A stretch of DNA of 64,000 bases from Hypoxylon rubiginosum. Its lineage: Eukaryota > Ascomycota > Sordariomycetes > Xylariales > Hypoxylaceae. Of this stretch, positions 24,910 through 37,222 are shown in pieces (the first letter of the stretch is position 1; every line of letters starts with the position of its first letter). The notes beneath the pieces were generated by a model. That model ran no database searches. It saw nothing but the letters and a program-made list of their open reading frames with translations, and was not told where the DNA came from. A program made the translations under genes and the position numbers. Where the stretch lies: positions 496,001 through 560,000 of the forward strand of contig CADCXA010000059.1 in NCBI GenBank assembly GCA_902806565.1. The letters run 5' to 3'.

Positions 24910-27900
24910 TGTTGCGGTCGCTTAGTTGCCTTCGGGCTTTGGGACCTTTAAAGTGCGCAGGCTTGTTGGGTGTTTTGGGTGCTTGGATGCTTTGGGTACC
25001 TCTTTGGCGCTCGTGCCGAGTTACTGGTTGCTGTTGGTGCTGTTGGTGCTGTTGGTGCTGCTGGTGCTGAGAGAGCGGGCTGCGGGTTGCGTGCTGGGAA
25101 TTGGGAATTGAGAATTAGGTGTGCTGGGTTGTTGGCGGTGAATAGGTCTTTTAGTGGTAGGCTTGACGAGAAATCAAACCTGTGTGGCCTTGCTGTTTGT
25201 ACCTAAAAGTGTAGGTGCTTAATGGTGGTTAATGGGCAAAGGTGACCTGGGAATTGAAATAATAGTGAAAGAATTTGGGAAGTTGGGGGAAAGAAAGTTT
25301 TGGGGGCTTGGTGCTTTGACGGGAGGGGCGGGGCACCCTCTAAATATGGCAGAATGGCAGAGCTCAGGCTTGCTGATTTTTTTTTTTCCAAATCAGTGCC
25401 CTGATCAAATTTGGTTACTGAGGGGGAGGGGTGTTACCAGGGGGGGTTCTTCTGCACGAGTTGCTCTCTGGTGGGCTAGCTTGCCTTGCAGCATCGAGCA
25501 TCGCAGCATCGACTCGACCTTCTCTACCGTGTAGGTACTTGTAGGTGCTTGTAGTAGGTACCTGAGTCGCAACACAAACAATTATTTATTTTACCTACAT
25601 TTACCTTATGCAATCTCATGAAATCTGGTTTCCTTATTCGGATGAGCGATACCTATCATCTCCTTCAATTTGCATCAAATCAACCGTAAAGTTGAGTTGT
25701 TTTGTACGGATTATATATGTCATGTTTACAGAGCTTGTTGTAGTGTCACCTGAAAAAGACATGTCGCGTTCTGCATTCTGCATTTTGGAGGGTGGAAATC
25801 AAATCAGCCCCTCCCAGCCCAGCCCCGTCGCCTGTTGCCCACTGTCCATTGCCCGTTACCTGTTAAAGGAAGAGAGCGAGAGGGGGAAGAAAAAAAATCA
25901 GCAAGGCACAGAATTGGAACCAACCCAACTGGAGAAATTACAGCGATACTTTCCCCTCCTCATCATTTTGTTATTCTCGCAAGTCGCATTCTAACATCTC
26001 GTAGTCATGCGATTGAGAATTAATCCATATTGCCATCGTCGGATATTCGCATCTCTTCATTTAATTATTATCGCACATGTCTCTCTCAAGTTTTCCGGTT
26101 TCAAATGCTGCCAGCGGTTAACTGTTGATGCCCTGAAGCTGTCGCTGGATTGCTAGGGGCTTTAGAGAAAGACTTCTGAAACTGGCATCGCTAGATAACA
26201 CGCTGAAGAGGTATGAAAGTACTGGAGTTTTTTTGTTTTTTTTTTGGTGTTGTCAGCGTCCACTGGGCAGTGGTCCTATCAGGTTTTCAATTAGATGGTT
26301 GCACCTGCCCAGCGCAAGCTTGCAAATCGATTGGCTCGGCGGGGAGAGTGCACCTGTCACCCATCAAATCATCAAATCATATCAGCGCCTCCCAGTGAAG
26401 CGCCTAAAGCGGCGGCAATTACCGGCTCTTCCCCGTCGCCTTCTGATTTTTCAGGGTCAAACCCACCCCCCAGATACCCAACGCCCTCCCGAGTCCAGTG
26501 TTGCTTCAGTCGCTTCAGCGTTGCTCCAGCGCGCGCACTTTCACCGAATTTCAGCACCAGCACCTAGACAACCCGTCCTTCTCTGTTCTCTGTTGCGATT
26601 AACTGGCCTACCCCTTTCAATACCATCCACTATCTACCATCCACCAAAGAGATCTCACGGGTAGCTTTCAATCACTAATTGCGTGCATATAATGTTCAAT
26701 TCCCTACAACGCTCGTCAACTAATAGAACCCTAGCACTCGCATGTTACCTCTGCCTCTCTCTGCCCTCTCAGCGCGCCATAACGTCTGTCATATTACCCC
26801 ACACTGCATTCTATGCAGCAATTGCTCATACGTCTCTAGCACACTCCAGCGAGATGGCCCCATCACTGAATAAGCGCCACCTACAGACGGCTACTTGCTC
26901 AACCAGCTTGGTCCATTCGGGCTCGCAGCGCACTGCCAAATCAATACATGGGTACGGGTACTTTAGCAGAGCTTGGTCTTTCTTCGCAACCTCTTACTCT
27001 CCTTCAGTACAACATTAGCTATCGGTACCCATCATCAATACTTCCGGAGCCCTGCCCATCTAAACCCCCTCCACTGCTATTATTAATATTCCTTTGGCTC
27101 TGACCTCGAGAGCATACTGTCTATCACCTAGATTAAAAAGTAGCGATTCTACTACCTAGCTGATGAGCTATACTAGGTGCCAACAACCTGATTTGCGACG
27201 AACTGGCTATCCTATATCTCGCATGTGGTCCACGAGCTATCAAGTACATCATACTATCAGGTTGTCTAGCATTTTATGTGTATTCTTACCTGTCCAGACC
27301 TACGTAGACTGTCTAAATCGCATTGTATGCTTTCAGAGCTTACAGCTCTGCTACGTCTTACACCTAAACAGCCTATGGTCAAGCCTGCTACAAATAAAAC
27401 AGCTTAAGATACAACATAGCAACTAGCAACTTTGATAAATCGACAAAATTCAAGTAGCCTACAAGCCTCAAGAGGTAATTTCAACAAGCATCACACTCGT
27501 TTAGTGATAGAGGAAGGTTCTTTATGTTAAAGTACCTGGGTATACCAATAGACCGACGCTTTACAATAATAGCATGTCCACCTAGAAAAGTTCTGGTTTC
27601 TTGATCCGGGTGTTATGCTATATAAACCTTAATTGTCTATTGATGAAGAGGCACATCTCTACCGTTGACATTGTTGTGAAGCAACTCAACTTACCCCTCA
27701 TTTCCCACTCATTATAATCTCAACACCGGCATCATCGCGGAATATCGTTTGCCGGTCAACATCGTATTAGAACAGGTTTATACATAAATAATTAATGGTT
27801 GATTTGAACCAGGTTGCAGATAGCTTGTAGCATTAATCTATAAATCTATAAGTCTCTCAAGAGTTGTATAAACACGTGCCCCTTTCCCATTCTCGTTCCT

Positions 27901-29429
27901 AGAGACCGAGTTCTCAGTGCGCCCCACACCCACACAGTTTATGAGGAATAGCTTGTGCTAGACATTATAATAGGCAATGTTCTCTGTTACTGGGAGTCCC
28001 TTACGAGTGGCTGGATGATTTCACGATGAAGCTATTTAGTTTAGATATACTGTGTTAGATGCCACGCTGGAAGATCACGTATTATAGGGAATAAAAGAGA
28101 GTATAGGACGTTATTAGAACCAGAGCTAAATTTAATCTATGTTTCTTTCATTTTCTCTAGGTAATATGTAGGCAGTACACGTTCGTGATATCTAATAGGT
28201 ACGTTTTCTCCCTCTGTTGAGTTTCGTCCTGTTTACTCAGAGCCCAAACCTGAGCCCGATATGTCAACTTCGACGTTACATTTACGGTGGTTTCCGATAG
28301 TGGATCTGCCTGGCCATGCGATCAGGAACCGGACGACGTATTCTTCCGTTCCGTATACTCCGTGAGGATTGCAAGGCTCCGCTTGACGGTGCCGATCAAA
28401 AGTGCAATGCTACTCGGTTGAAGATGCCGGCTGAAACGGTGGCATCCATCAAACTGTTCATCATCTTGAGCTTGGCGGTTTAGGATATGCTGCTAGATAT
28501 GGAATAAATACTAGGAGAATACGTATGCTTCCAGTATTAATGTTATTGAAAAAGCTGATGAAGACTTGATTTTTGTTGTATGCATTAATTACCTACATAG
28601 GTATCGATCGATATGATATGTCAAGTATTAACTTCTGTGTTAACTGCTTTGAGTTGTCTTTTATAAATTGATTTACAGCAACACTTCATGTGTTTACACG
28701 TTTCTATCTTGGCCACACTTGAAGTTTTAAGTCTTGCCGCATTGAAGCTGAGCCGAATCCCGGCTGCCATGCACGGTGTTCAAGGGGCTAAGACACAGTA
28801 TATAGTGTACTAGCGGACGACGTTACTCACCTAAACTGATAACAATTATCGCCTGGAGATACTCATGCAGCCAGGCTTATCGTACAGTGTATGCGCCTTT
28901 CCCTTCTCGTACCGGCATAAATCTGTTTCAGTTATGATCGAATAGCGCCCACTTAAAACCTGTATCGGTGGCTTGGCAGAGCTTTACAAGCTGCACAAAG
29001 CTGTACCAAGTTGAGACAGGAACCAGTAGAAGGTCCCTAACAGGCCTGACAGACCTGACTCGCCCTGGCTGGCCCTTGCTCGCTCCAAAACGACCCCTCC
29101 AAAAACCTGACGATCCCGTTGCACTAAACACAGGGATACGTAACCCGGCAGCCCTTCTACACTGTAGTATCGCCTACTGCTACCCCTCCCCCTCCTTTTT
29201 TCGTCCCAACTCCTGAGTCCTGAATGCGCCGCCCTTTAATAGGATATTAAACTTGACCGTCTTACCTGGTTGTTGTTTATTACCCTATCACCCTACTCAA
29301 CCGAGATAAAGATTCCTTTGCGACCAGCTTAGTCTGAAGTCAGATTCCTTATTCCATCATCTTCATCGTCCTTTACAACAGCAACAGCAATATCCACTAT
29401 ATCGATACGTATCAACAGGAGAGTCCAGC
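24910..29429. other. Large gene-poor region (4.5 kb)
   Basis: This divergent spacer lies between the HMG-box gene (-) and het-c (+). It contains a 9-bp tandem repeat at 25031 and several homopolymer tracts. Frames such as 26233-26664, 26683-27018 and 27163-27426 are Ser/Pro/Thr-rich by base composition and have no splice-linked partners or family resemblance. No RNA gene or transposon was recognised. Confidence 0.55.
25031..25066 (+). repeat. Tandem repeat, 4 x 9 bp (CTGTTGGTG)
   Basis: Three exact copies of CTGTTGGTG and one variant CTGCTGGTG lie in the 5' flank of the HMG-box gene, about 120 bp from its start codon. Probably a simple minisatellite. Confidence 0.85.
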
Positions 29430-32314
29430 ATGATCACCCTTAAGCCTTTCCCTGCCTTTCTGGGGTTGGTTTTTCTGTTCGTGTTCGCTCGTCCAGCTCT
29501 CGCCTTCGGTGCTGGTAACATCGCCGGTATGTTTTATCCCACAGCTCTTTGCGCCACGTAAATTCCATGATAACGAAGCTGACAACTATCTTCACAGGTA
29601 TCTCTAGAGTTGAGGGACAGAACTGTAAGTTGTCCACTACACCAAGAAGCTTAACCTTGCTTAAATAGCTATCTAACTTAATATTGCTACAGGGCGTCAT
29701 GGCGACATCGAGGACACCCTTCTTTCCATCTTGATGGCCCGAGCCGTCGGAGGCAAAAAGTTCGATAAGCTCATGGTCTCCCGTGTCTACTTTGGCAACT
29801 GGCTTCGAGATTACTCTCAGGCTATCGATGTTGGCACAGTCAAGTCTGTGTCCGCCGAAGCTATCCGTCTACTTCTCTGTGTTCTTGGTTTCCTCAGCTT
29901 TGGCTACGGTTCCCAAGAATTCGAGGTCACTGCCGACCGCCTCGGCTGCTACCGACCGGAAGATCATATCGACAACCCCAAGAACTACGCCGACAACGAA
30001 GATGCCCGCCAATATGACCGAAGACTGCGTGGGCCCGTTAACGAACGCGTCGAACTCGCCATCGACGAGGAGACTGGACTGAAGAACTACATTGCCAACG
30101 AGCGTGTTAATATCATGACTTCGGCCCTTCACATCCGACGCCTCTTCAGCCGCTGCATTGAGCTTGGCCGATCGTACAAGGACAGTAACAGGAAGAGTGA
30201 CCTTCACGAGGCCCTGCGATTACTCGGTACTGGGCTACACTGTTTGGAAGGTAATGCACTATTCCTAAGCTTGTGGCCAGATTGGCCCTTATCTCTCATC
30301 TACATTAATCTGATCTAACATAAAATAGACTTTCTCGCCCACAGCAACTACACGGAACTTGCACTTATCGAACTAGGCGAGCGTGATATATTCCCGCACG
30401 TCGGCCGAGACACCAAGCTGCGAATTCCGGGTGCTCGCCACTCTGTCTACCCTTGCGTTACTGGCACTTTTGGAGGTGTTGACTTCCTACACTCCGTCAC
30501 CGGAGAAGGTTAGTTGGATTCTAGGCATTATCTTCGAGACCCGTGCATTGCGGCTAACTCAAGGAACACCTAGTCTCGGACAAGTTGACACAGAATGAAA
30601 TCCAGGAACTTGAGGGTACTCTGGAAGAGAACTCGAGGAAGAACGACACCAGCATTCTGGAAGGACTCCTCGACAAGATTCCCGATGGTATCTTTGGCGG
30701 CGGCGGCGGCGACAAGAAGCAGAAACTAGAAGACATTCAGAGCAATGCCGCTAACTCGCAAATGGCCAACACGTCAATCTCTCCAAGAGATCCAGAGGAG
30801 TTCACGCAGTACATTCAGGAAGTCTTCCAGCAGATAATGCCTGCCATCGAATTTCACGACGATCTCATGAAGGGCATTAGTGAGGCAATTGAGAAAATCC
30901 CCATCTTGCCTCAAATCATTGAGCAGCTTGAGGATCAGATGTCGATGTGGGTGTTCTCCATTATGGCGCCTTTCGTCGTCCCTATTATCCAGCAGGTCAA
31001 GAACGAACTTCGCACCGGATCGTCCGAGATCATTGCGAGCAGCGAGAATGAGCAACACATTGTCTTTAACGATAATGAATGCAGTGACCCGACACACTCC
31101 ATGCTCTCTAAGGACCACTTTTCCAACGTAAGTAGCTTCTGCCGAGTTCAAGTATCTGCTTTTCTAACCACGCCTAGATCCTCAACGAAATTGCAGGCAA
31201 GACTGCTAGCAAGGTCCTCTACTGGGTGGTTCCCCAGATTATGGAGGCCTGGGATGACGAGCGTGCCGATGTTGACCGCTTGATGAACCGCATCATTACT
31301 GGTGTTCTACATCATCCAGCCCAACGCGACATGGGAGAAGACGGAGCCCGCGACGGTCGTGCAATCATGTTCCGTTCCATTGAGGAGTGGTGGAGCGAGA
31401 TGGATGACGGCGCGAAGGACGAATACCGTCAGAAACTGTCTCGCGATGGTGTCCAGAACGGTGAGAATCATAAGGAAGGTGTCGAGGATTCCGGCCACGG
31501 TTGCGGCAAGCCTCTTGGTATGCACAAGAACTTCGCCCAGGGTGGGACTATGGAAGACCGCATTGCAAACACGGCTGCTAGCGCCATCGTTCAAGGCGTC
31601 ACCGGCGGAATCTCTGGCTTCGTCAACACTGAATCTGGTGGACAAGTTAACTTGCCCAACTTTGGGAACCAAGAGTCCAGTAGCTCCGGTGGTGGAATTC
31701 TCGGCGCTATTGGTAGCTCTCTGTTAGGCGGTGCTTTCAAGAGCAACGAGACGGAGTCGTACGGCAGCAGGCGCCAGGCCGATGATGGCTCGTACACTGA
31801 GAGTCGTACCGAGTACGGCCGCTCTGGAGACCGCTACGGCCAAGCCGAATACTCGGAGAGTCAACAATCGGGAGGCGGCGAGGCTAGGGAGTATAGTCGC
31901 TACGAACAAGACAATTCTGGCCGCGGTTTCGGTTACGAGGAACGCAATGAATCCCGCCCGAATTACGGTGGTGGTGGTGGCTACGAGGAGCGAACCGAGC
32001 GTCGATATGAGAGCAATGACGACAGTTACCAGGAGTCCAGCGGCTGGAACCAACGTGACGAAGGCAGATCCGGTGGGGATAGCTACGGTGGCCGTCGCGA
32101 AGAACCCTCGTACGAACGCCGCGAAGAGGATCGTGAAGAATATGGACGTCGTGATGAGGGCTTCGGCGGTGGATACGAGCGCCGAGACGATGGTGACGAA
32201 CGTCGCGAGGAGCGCCGCGAGGAAGAGGAGGGAGGTGGTTTCCTGGATACAGTCATCAACCGCTTTGGTGACGCCATGAATGATGGTGGCCGTCGACGTG
32301 ATGAAGGGTGGTAG
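29430..32314 (+). CDS. het-c: HET-C family protein (vegetative incompatibility type), 850 aa
   Basis: Six exons (29430-29526, 29598-29624, 29693-30250, 30329-30508, 30574-31127, 31178-32314) sum to 850 residues in phase. Exon 2 is only 27 nt. A signal peptide ends near ALAFGAGNIA. The diagnostic HET-C core follows: GQNWRHGDIEDTLL, VYFGNWLRDYSQA, ERLGCYRPE-like and LLGTGLHCLEDFLAHSNYT. In Neurospora crassa, het-c allelic differences trigger cell death after hyphal fusion; many fungi carry the gene as a conserved single copy without proven incompatibility. The last 190 residues (from about 31740) are low-complexity, rich in Gly, Tyr, Arg and Glu, as in known HET-C proteins. No HET-domain partner gene lies nearby in this window. 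The family call is firm; whether it acts in self-recognition here is unknown. Confidence 0.93.
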
Positions 32315-33164
32315 ATGGGGCTTCCTTAGCAAAGCTTCCTATACCAGGTATCTTCTGGCAGACGGTTATCGCGGGAAAGGAGTGAGGGCGTGGATGCTAT
32401 TATAGGATGCTCGGGCGTGCGCTGTGTTGAAGATACTCCAAAAGTTGCGAAGTAGGTGAGACTGCAGCATCTGCAGCTCATGTTCCTTCATTCGATAAAT
32501 TCAAGAATTTCATGAAGTTTTGCATGCTTGAAGTGACTATGAGAGCAATGGGAATGACGGCTCTAGCTACGATCCAGCGTCAGATGTTTTTCCATACGTC
32601 TTCTCCGCATCTGCCAGGTATACTCATATGTGGGGAATTGCCAAAGGGGTTCCCTTAAGCAGCCCTGTATCTAGTATATGACCTCACGGAGCCAGATTCC
32701 CGACGGCTATTGGCCACCGGATGTTTTTCCAGATGGCCTTCCTAATTTTGCCGGACCCTGACTCCACTTCGTTAGGCTCCGTTCCATCAACAGGGCCTTG
32801 CCTGCGACGATCCCCTATATATACCCTATATCGTGCCCATGCAAGATCCCGCCGGCGGCTCGACGTGCAACGCAGGAACACCTCCATGATGAGTGCCCAG
32901 AAATGCCATGGTGTTGGAAAGAGATTGCTACTTCCGGTGGGCCATAGTGAGGGGGGGAAGTTGATCGGCAGCCCACCCCTTAGCAATTACCTAGCTCAGC
33001 AGGATCGTTAGAAGCTTTTAAAAGACGAGAACGATTCCCGATTGCGTGCTTGCTTCGTTTTGGTCTCGTCTCTTGTCTCTTGTCATAAAGTTCGATATTT
33101 CGCTACATATACTGGCACAGCATCTCGCGGTATAAGGAGGAAAAACGAGAAAGAAAAAAAAGCC
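32315..33164. other. Intergenic, promoter region of the endoglucanase
   Basis: No coding region was found in this 850 bp. The frames at 32684-33011 on both strands overlap each other and look random. The right end should carry the promoter of the GH45 gene. Confidence 0.6.
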
Positions 33165-34268
33165 ATGCAGCTCATCACGACAATCCTGGGCGGACTCGCG
33201 CTGGCGGGGGGGCTGGCGTCGGCGCAGGGGGCGTCGGGGACGGGGCAGACGACGCGGTACTGGTATGTATGAAAACATGTCGTTGTCGGCATTTTTTATC
33301 ACCCCTTTCTAGAATAACCTCGAGCTTATATAATATTTTTGCTAACATTCTAACAGTAAGTAATTCTAGTTTCCTTGGCTGCTGCGGTCTGGTATATTTC
33401 GAGAAACCCAACGTTGAAAATGTGCTAACACGACATCTTTTCGAAATAAAAAGGGGATTGCTGTAAGCCCAGTTGCGGCTGGAGTGCCAAGACGAACAGC
33501 GGCAAGATGATCGGGACGTGCAGCAAGAGCGACCAGCCGCTCAACGACAACGGCGCGACGGCGAGCGCCTGCGACAACGGCGGGTCCGCGTACATGTGCA
33601 GCAACCAGAGCCCCTGGGCGGTCAACGACACGGTCAGCTATGGCTGGGCCGCCGTCCGCATCAACGGGCAGACGGAATCGACTTGGTGCTGCGCCTGCTA
33701 CGAGTTGACCTTCACCAGCGGGGCCGTCTCCGGCAAGAAGATGATCGTCCAGGCTAGCAACACCGGTGGTGACTTGGGTCAGAACCACTTTGATCTCGCA
33801 GTATGTTCTTTTCTTCTCATTCCCTACCTAAGTCTCTCTTTCTCTCACTCACTTGCACCATCTCCTTTCCCCCCTTTTACTTCTATTCCCCCTTTACCTT
33901 TCCAAGACGAGAACACTTTCGTCGTATCAAAGCATATCCGACACCACCTAGGTACTTCTGCTAACTAGCCTACCCCTACTACCTAGATACCCGGCGGCGG
34001 CGTCGGCCTCTTCAACGCGTGCACGAACCAGTACGGCGCGCCGAGCAGCGGGTGGGGCGCGCAGTACGGCGGCATCAGCTCGCGGACCGAGTGCGACGGG
34101 TTCCCCGAGGCCCTCAAGGCCGGCTGCTACTGGCGCTTCGACTGGTTCGGCGGCGCCGACAACCCGGGCGTCCAGTTCAAGCAGGTGGCCTGCCCGGCCG
34201 CCATCGTCGCCAAGAGCGGCTGCCAGCGCAGCAACGACGCCATCGACGAGACGCCCACCCAGGGTTAA
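33165..34268 (+). CDS. GH45 endo-beta-1,4-glucanase, secreted, 241 aa
   Basis: Exons 33165-33261, 33454-33800 and 33987-34268 give 241 residues. A signal peptide ([20 protein letters not shown]) precedes a single GH45 catalytic domain with no carbohydrate-binding module. It cleaves internal beta-1,4 bonds of cellulose with inversion. Family hallmarks are [13 protein letters not shown] (catalytic Asp in WDCC), [32 protein letters not shown] (second catalytic Asp in HFDL) and CYWRFDWF; all cysteines expected for this fold appear present. The first intron cannot be removed as one standard intron: GT at 33263 to AG at 33453 would read into a stop. Treating it as a twin intron restores TRYWDCC exactly (separate entry). 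The second intron is 186 nt. Confidence 0.92.
33262..33453 (+). other. Predicted [D1,2] stwintron (nested twin intron) in the GH45 gene
   Basis: The internal intron is 33263-33356 (GTATGT start, GCTAAC branch point at 33341-33346, ACAG end). Its removal joins G33262 to TAAGT at 33357, creating the donor GTAAGT of a second, external intron. That intron uses the GCTAAC branch point at 33424-33429 and ends AAG at 33453. After both steps T33261 meets GG at 33454 and codes Trp, restoring YWDCC. Two complete branch points and one exact frame solution support this. Stwintrons are known from Pezizomycotina; this instance is inferred from sequence only. Confidence 0.82.
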
Positions 34269-35263
34269 AAGTCTTAGGGTGGCCTAGCTACCTATATAGC
34301 TAGGTACTTAGCTGGTTCGAAAGGACGAGAGGAGCGCTGGCTACCTACAGAATGGTATGCGGAGGAATGTTTTGGCGAGGGGTTGGGGGGTTTTGGAAAG
34401 GAAAGCAAAGCTTGCCTACGGAAGATATCGAAATAGAGTCTGATAGGTGTACATATCTACTGCTTCGTTAACGAGGCGGACCTTTTAAGAATTGTATATA
34501 GTGGTCATTTAGATGAGACTTTGGCTTGATGATTCTCGCCATTTTCACCTGCTAGTAGTTCCTTTCCCAATCCTAGCAGCCAATGCTTCTATCACTCTCG
34601 CTCGCGTAGCCTTTCCATTTACGACATTGAAGAAAAGCTGGCCAAGTTTTTCTTCGCTGACTACGGCGCCGTTAGGGATAAACATATCTACGATAGGGTC
34701 TCAATAAGCCTAGGAATCTTCGCTATTGGGGAGGCCATGTTTCTCGACCTTCCTAATCTTCCTCGTGGAAAAATAGATTCCTAGTGTTGACGATGCTTCT
34801 TTCTTGTTCATTGCGCGAGATCATCAACACCTTTCCCCATGCTTTCATCAATTTACTCCTCCAAACAACGTCGTTGGATCAGTACTCTCGCCCCTAGCGA
34901 GTCTGTGAATTACGAGTTTGTAGGTGATGTCGCTCGGCCAGTAAGTTACCCAACCCCTTGTCGAAGATGAGAGTAGATTGGATCTACGTGGACGCTCGTA
35001 TTCATTTACACATTCGCGGTTGACGGGACCTTCACCGTGGCAGGAATACTTCATGACATTGCTATCCAGCTGCCGAGGATACTTTCAGCATCGGTGAACT
35101 GCAAGGCCGTGAAATATGCTAAGCTGCTATAATACAAACGTTTGTAGGCTCTTCAAGACAGCCTAAACCCCTGCTTGTAGATCAAGTAAACCAGTGCTAG
35201 AGTAACGCAATAACCGAAATCGTTTGTTTCTCGGAGATCCCTTGACAAGCAGACTTCGTAGCG
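34269..35263. other. Intergenic, possible coding relics
   Basis: Between the GH45 gene and the 3' end of the coiled-coil gene. A 68-codon minus-strand frame at 34848-35054 (MKYSCHGEGPVNRE) and a short one near 34540-34680 look slightly protein-like but cannot be joined or assigned. Possibly remains of a gene. Confidence 0.4.
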
Positions 35264-35781
35264 TCAAGGCTTGCTTGGTCTGATGGGCTGCCAGGAAAAT
35301 GTTCGTTAGTAACTTATTTCGTCAATCATGTAATGGAGATATAGTACTTACTAGTTTGGCATGCTCAGGATTCGTACTGCCACGTACAGGGAATTCTCGG
35401 CCGCAATGGGCGTCAACTGCCCTTAAACCAGATTAGTTTGTATCCATGGGATAGATGTACGTGGAAATATACATACGATGTCTTCTTCTGCGAATCCATA
35501 AGCTCCTGGAGCTTACCCACGCGCTTCTCGAGCCGGTCCATTTGTTCTTCGAGGTCCTTTATACGACGGTTCAGGTTGTCATCGAGCTTGACTAGAGCGA
35601 TCTCGACCTCTTTCGCTAGTGCTTCTATATGATTCTTGCCTTCCTCCGTGCGGACTTCTAGCTCGTGCACAATAGTTGCGAGGCGATCCATATGTCTATC
35701 CACCCGAGCGTTGCGTTCCTCGAAAATAGTCTTCATGCACGCTACGGCGGCCGCAACTTTGTTGTCTATCGGGTTACTCAT
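35264..35781 (-). CDS. Small coiled-coil protein, 132 aa, unknown function
   Basis: Three exons on the minus strand (35477-35781, 35352-35421, 35264-35287) give 132 residues. The first exon is almost all charged heptads (from about residue 20 to 95: VDRHMDRLATIVHELEVRTE, then LNRRIKDLEEQMDRLEKRVG), a typical dimeric or trimeric coiled coil. There is no signal peptide or membrane segment. The introns have good donors (GTATGT, GTAAGT), and the second has a clear TTACTAACG branch point. The short last exon (seven codons) is the least certain part. No family was recognised. Confidence 0.6.
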
Positions 35782-37222
35782 GTTGCTGACGGTTGGGAGG
35801 CTTCGTGTTGATGCTAGGCTTGCGTGGTGAATTTTAGGAGAATTAAACGAACGGCACCTTGGAGTGGCAGTTGCTGGGAGGTGCTAGTAGGTGCTAGTAG
35901 GTAGGAGGTACGTAGGTGCACTGATTTAAATAGAAATTTATGTGTCAGTTTGCCAGCCAACTACCTACCGACTTTACGTACTAGTACCTGGCTTGTTTTG
36001 ATGCTTGTAATTGCATATAGGCTGTCACCGTGCAAACCAAAGGCGTGGAAACAATAACGTTGCCCGATGAGCTACCCAAAGAACCTAATACTGTGCAACA
36101 ACGCCCTCTACCCTCTAAACCCTAGTCCTACCTAGATAAACCTAGCCCCCTATCCGGACCAACAGGTTGACAACAGGCCAACACTGCCACCCGTCCCGTC
36201 TAAAGGATTGAAGGTTAGAAGGCCAGTGCCTTGACAGCCAAACACCTTACAGGCGCACTGCGGTCACGCCCCTGTTCACTCATTCATCCGATATATGATA
36301 TGTTCGCACCCACTTGGAGGCTGCGACGAATATCAACGGAAGCCGTTAAGATAGTAGCATTGGTTGCCGATACCGCCTGGACAACGAGTAGGCTACTAAA
36401 TATAGATAGGGCGCCGCCTTGAGATGCTAAGGGTCTATGGTACAGTAAGTGTTGAGCTTGGAGGTACATGCCTATACCTAGGTACGTAACTTGACTTGTT
36501 TCTCATCGGTGCAGGCATCTCTAGTTCTGGTAGCGGGATGACCTCTTTGGATGCTACGTGGCAATAGGGGTGAGTATGCGGTTTGCTAACTTTGGTTCTA
36601 GGCATGCTGTCGTTTACTTGTTATTCCATACCCGGAATAAATCATGAATCGAAATTGTCATGCCTATTGTAGTATGGAGTTTGGAATATTCAACTCGTCT
36701 ATCTTACCCCTATAAGCATCTTCGAGCAATGACAGTGAGTGTTTGCTATGTACGAAAGAGATAACCATGAATATCTCAAGATTTTGTAATAAGAATATGA
36801 ATGTGCTGAAGCTAATAGTGCTCGCATAACGTGTATTCCCTGCGGGTAGCATCTACTGACGACTGTCGGCGGGACAACCCATCCGCGACCTATCATCGGC
36901 TCCTCGTATTATCGTCGGCTCTTGGCATGACCCGGGATTTGTTCCGAAAACATGCAAGCCAAGCTGCTTACAAGATCTGATGCTACCCCACGTGTCTCCT
37001 CCAACCGCCATCGCAGGCCATCTCACTACCAACCTTCCTTAAGCGGAAGCCTAATCGACGGCATGGTGTACTACAAAAACTCATTTGTGGCCCCGGGATG
37101 TTAGGCCCATGTTTGGTTCGTCTATTGGAGTATAAATGGTCGACTGCGCGCGGAGGTCAGCTGATGCGTATAACCACATTCCTTGTGTTTATTTTTATTT
37201 TTAACAATTAGCGTCTCTCAAA
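35782..37222. other. Divergent intergenic region, no gene seen
   Basis: The 1.4 kb separate the coiled-coil gene (-) from the secreted endonuclease-like gene (+). An exact TACCTAGGTA copy lies at 36475. Short frames at 36231-36896 have no protein character. Confidence 0.6.
37131..37136 (+). promoter_or_regulatory. TATA box of the endonuclease/phosphatase gene
   Basis: TATAAA lies 92 bp upstream of the ATG at 37223, in a normal position for a fungal core promoter. Confidence 0.5.

Noticed and set aside
26683..27018. 111-codon plus frame as a gene
   Set aside because: Ser/Thr/Leu-rich by composition, no upstream or downstream exon, and no recognisable motif.
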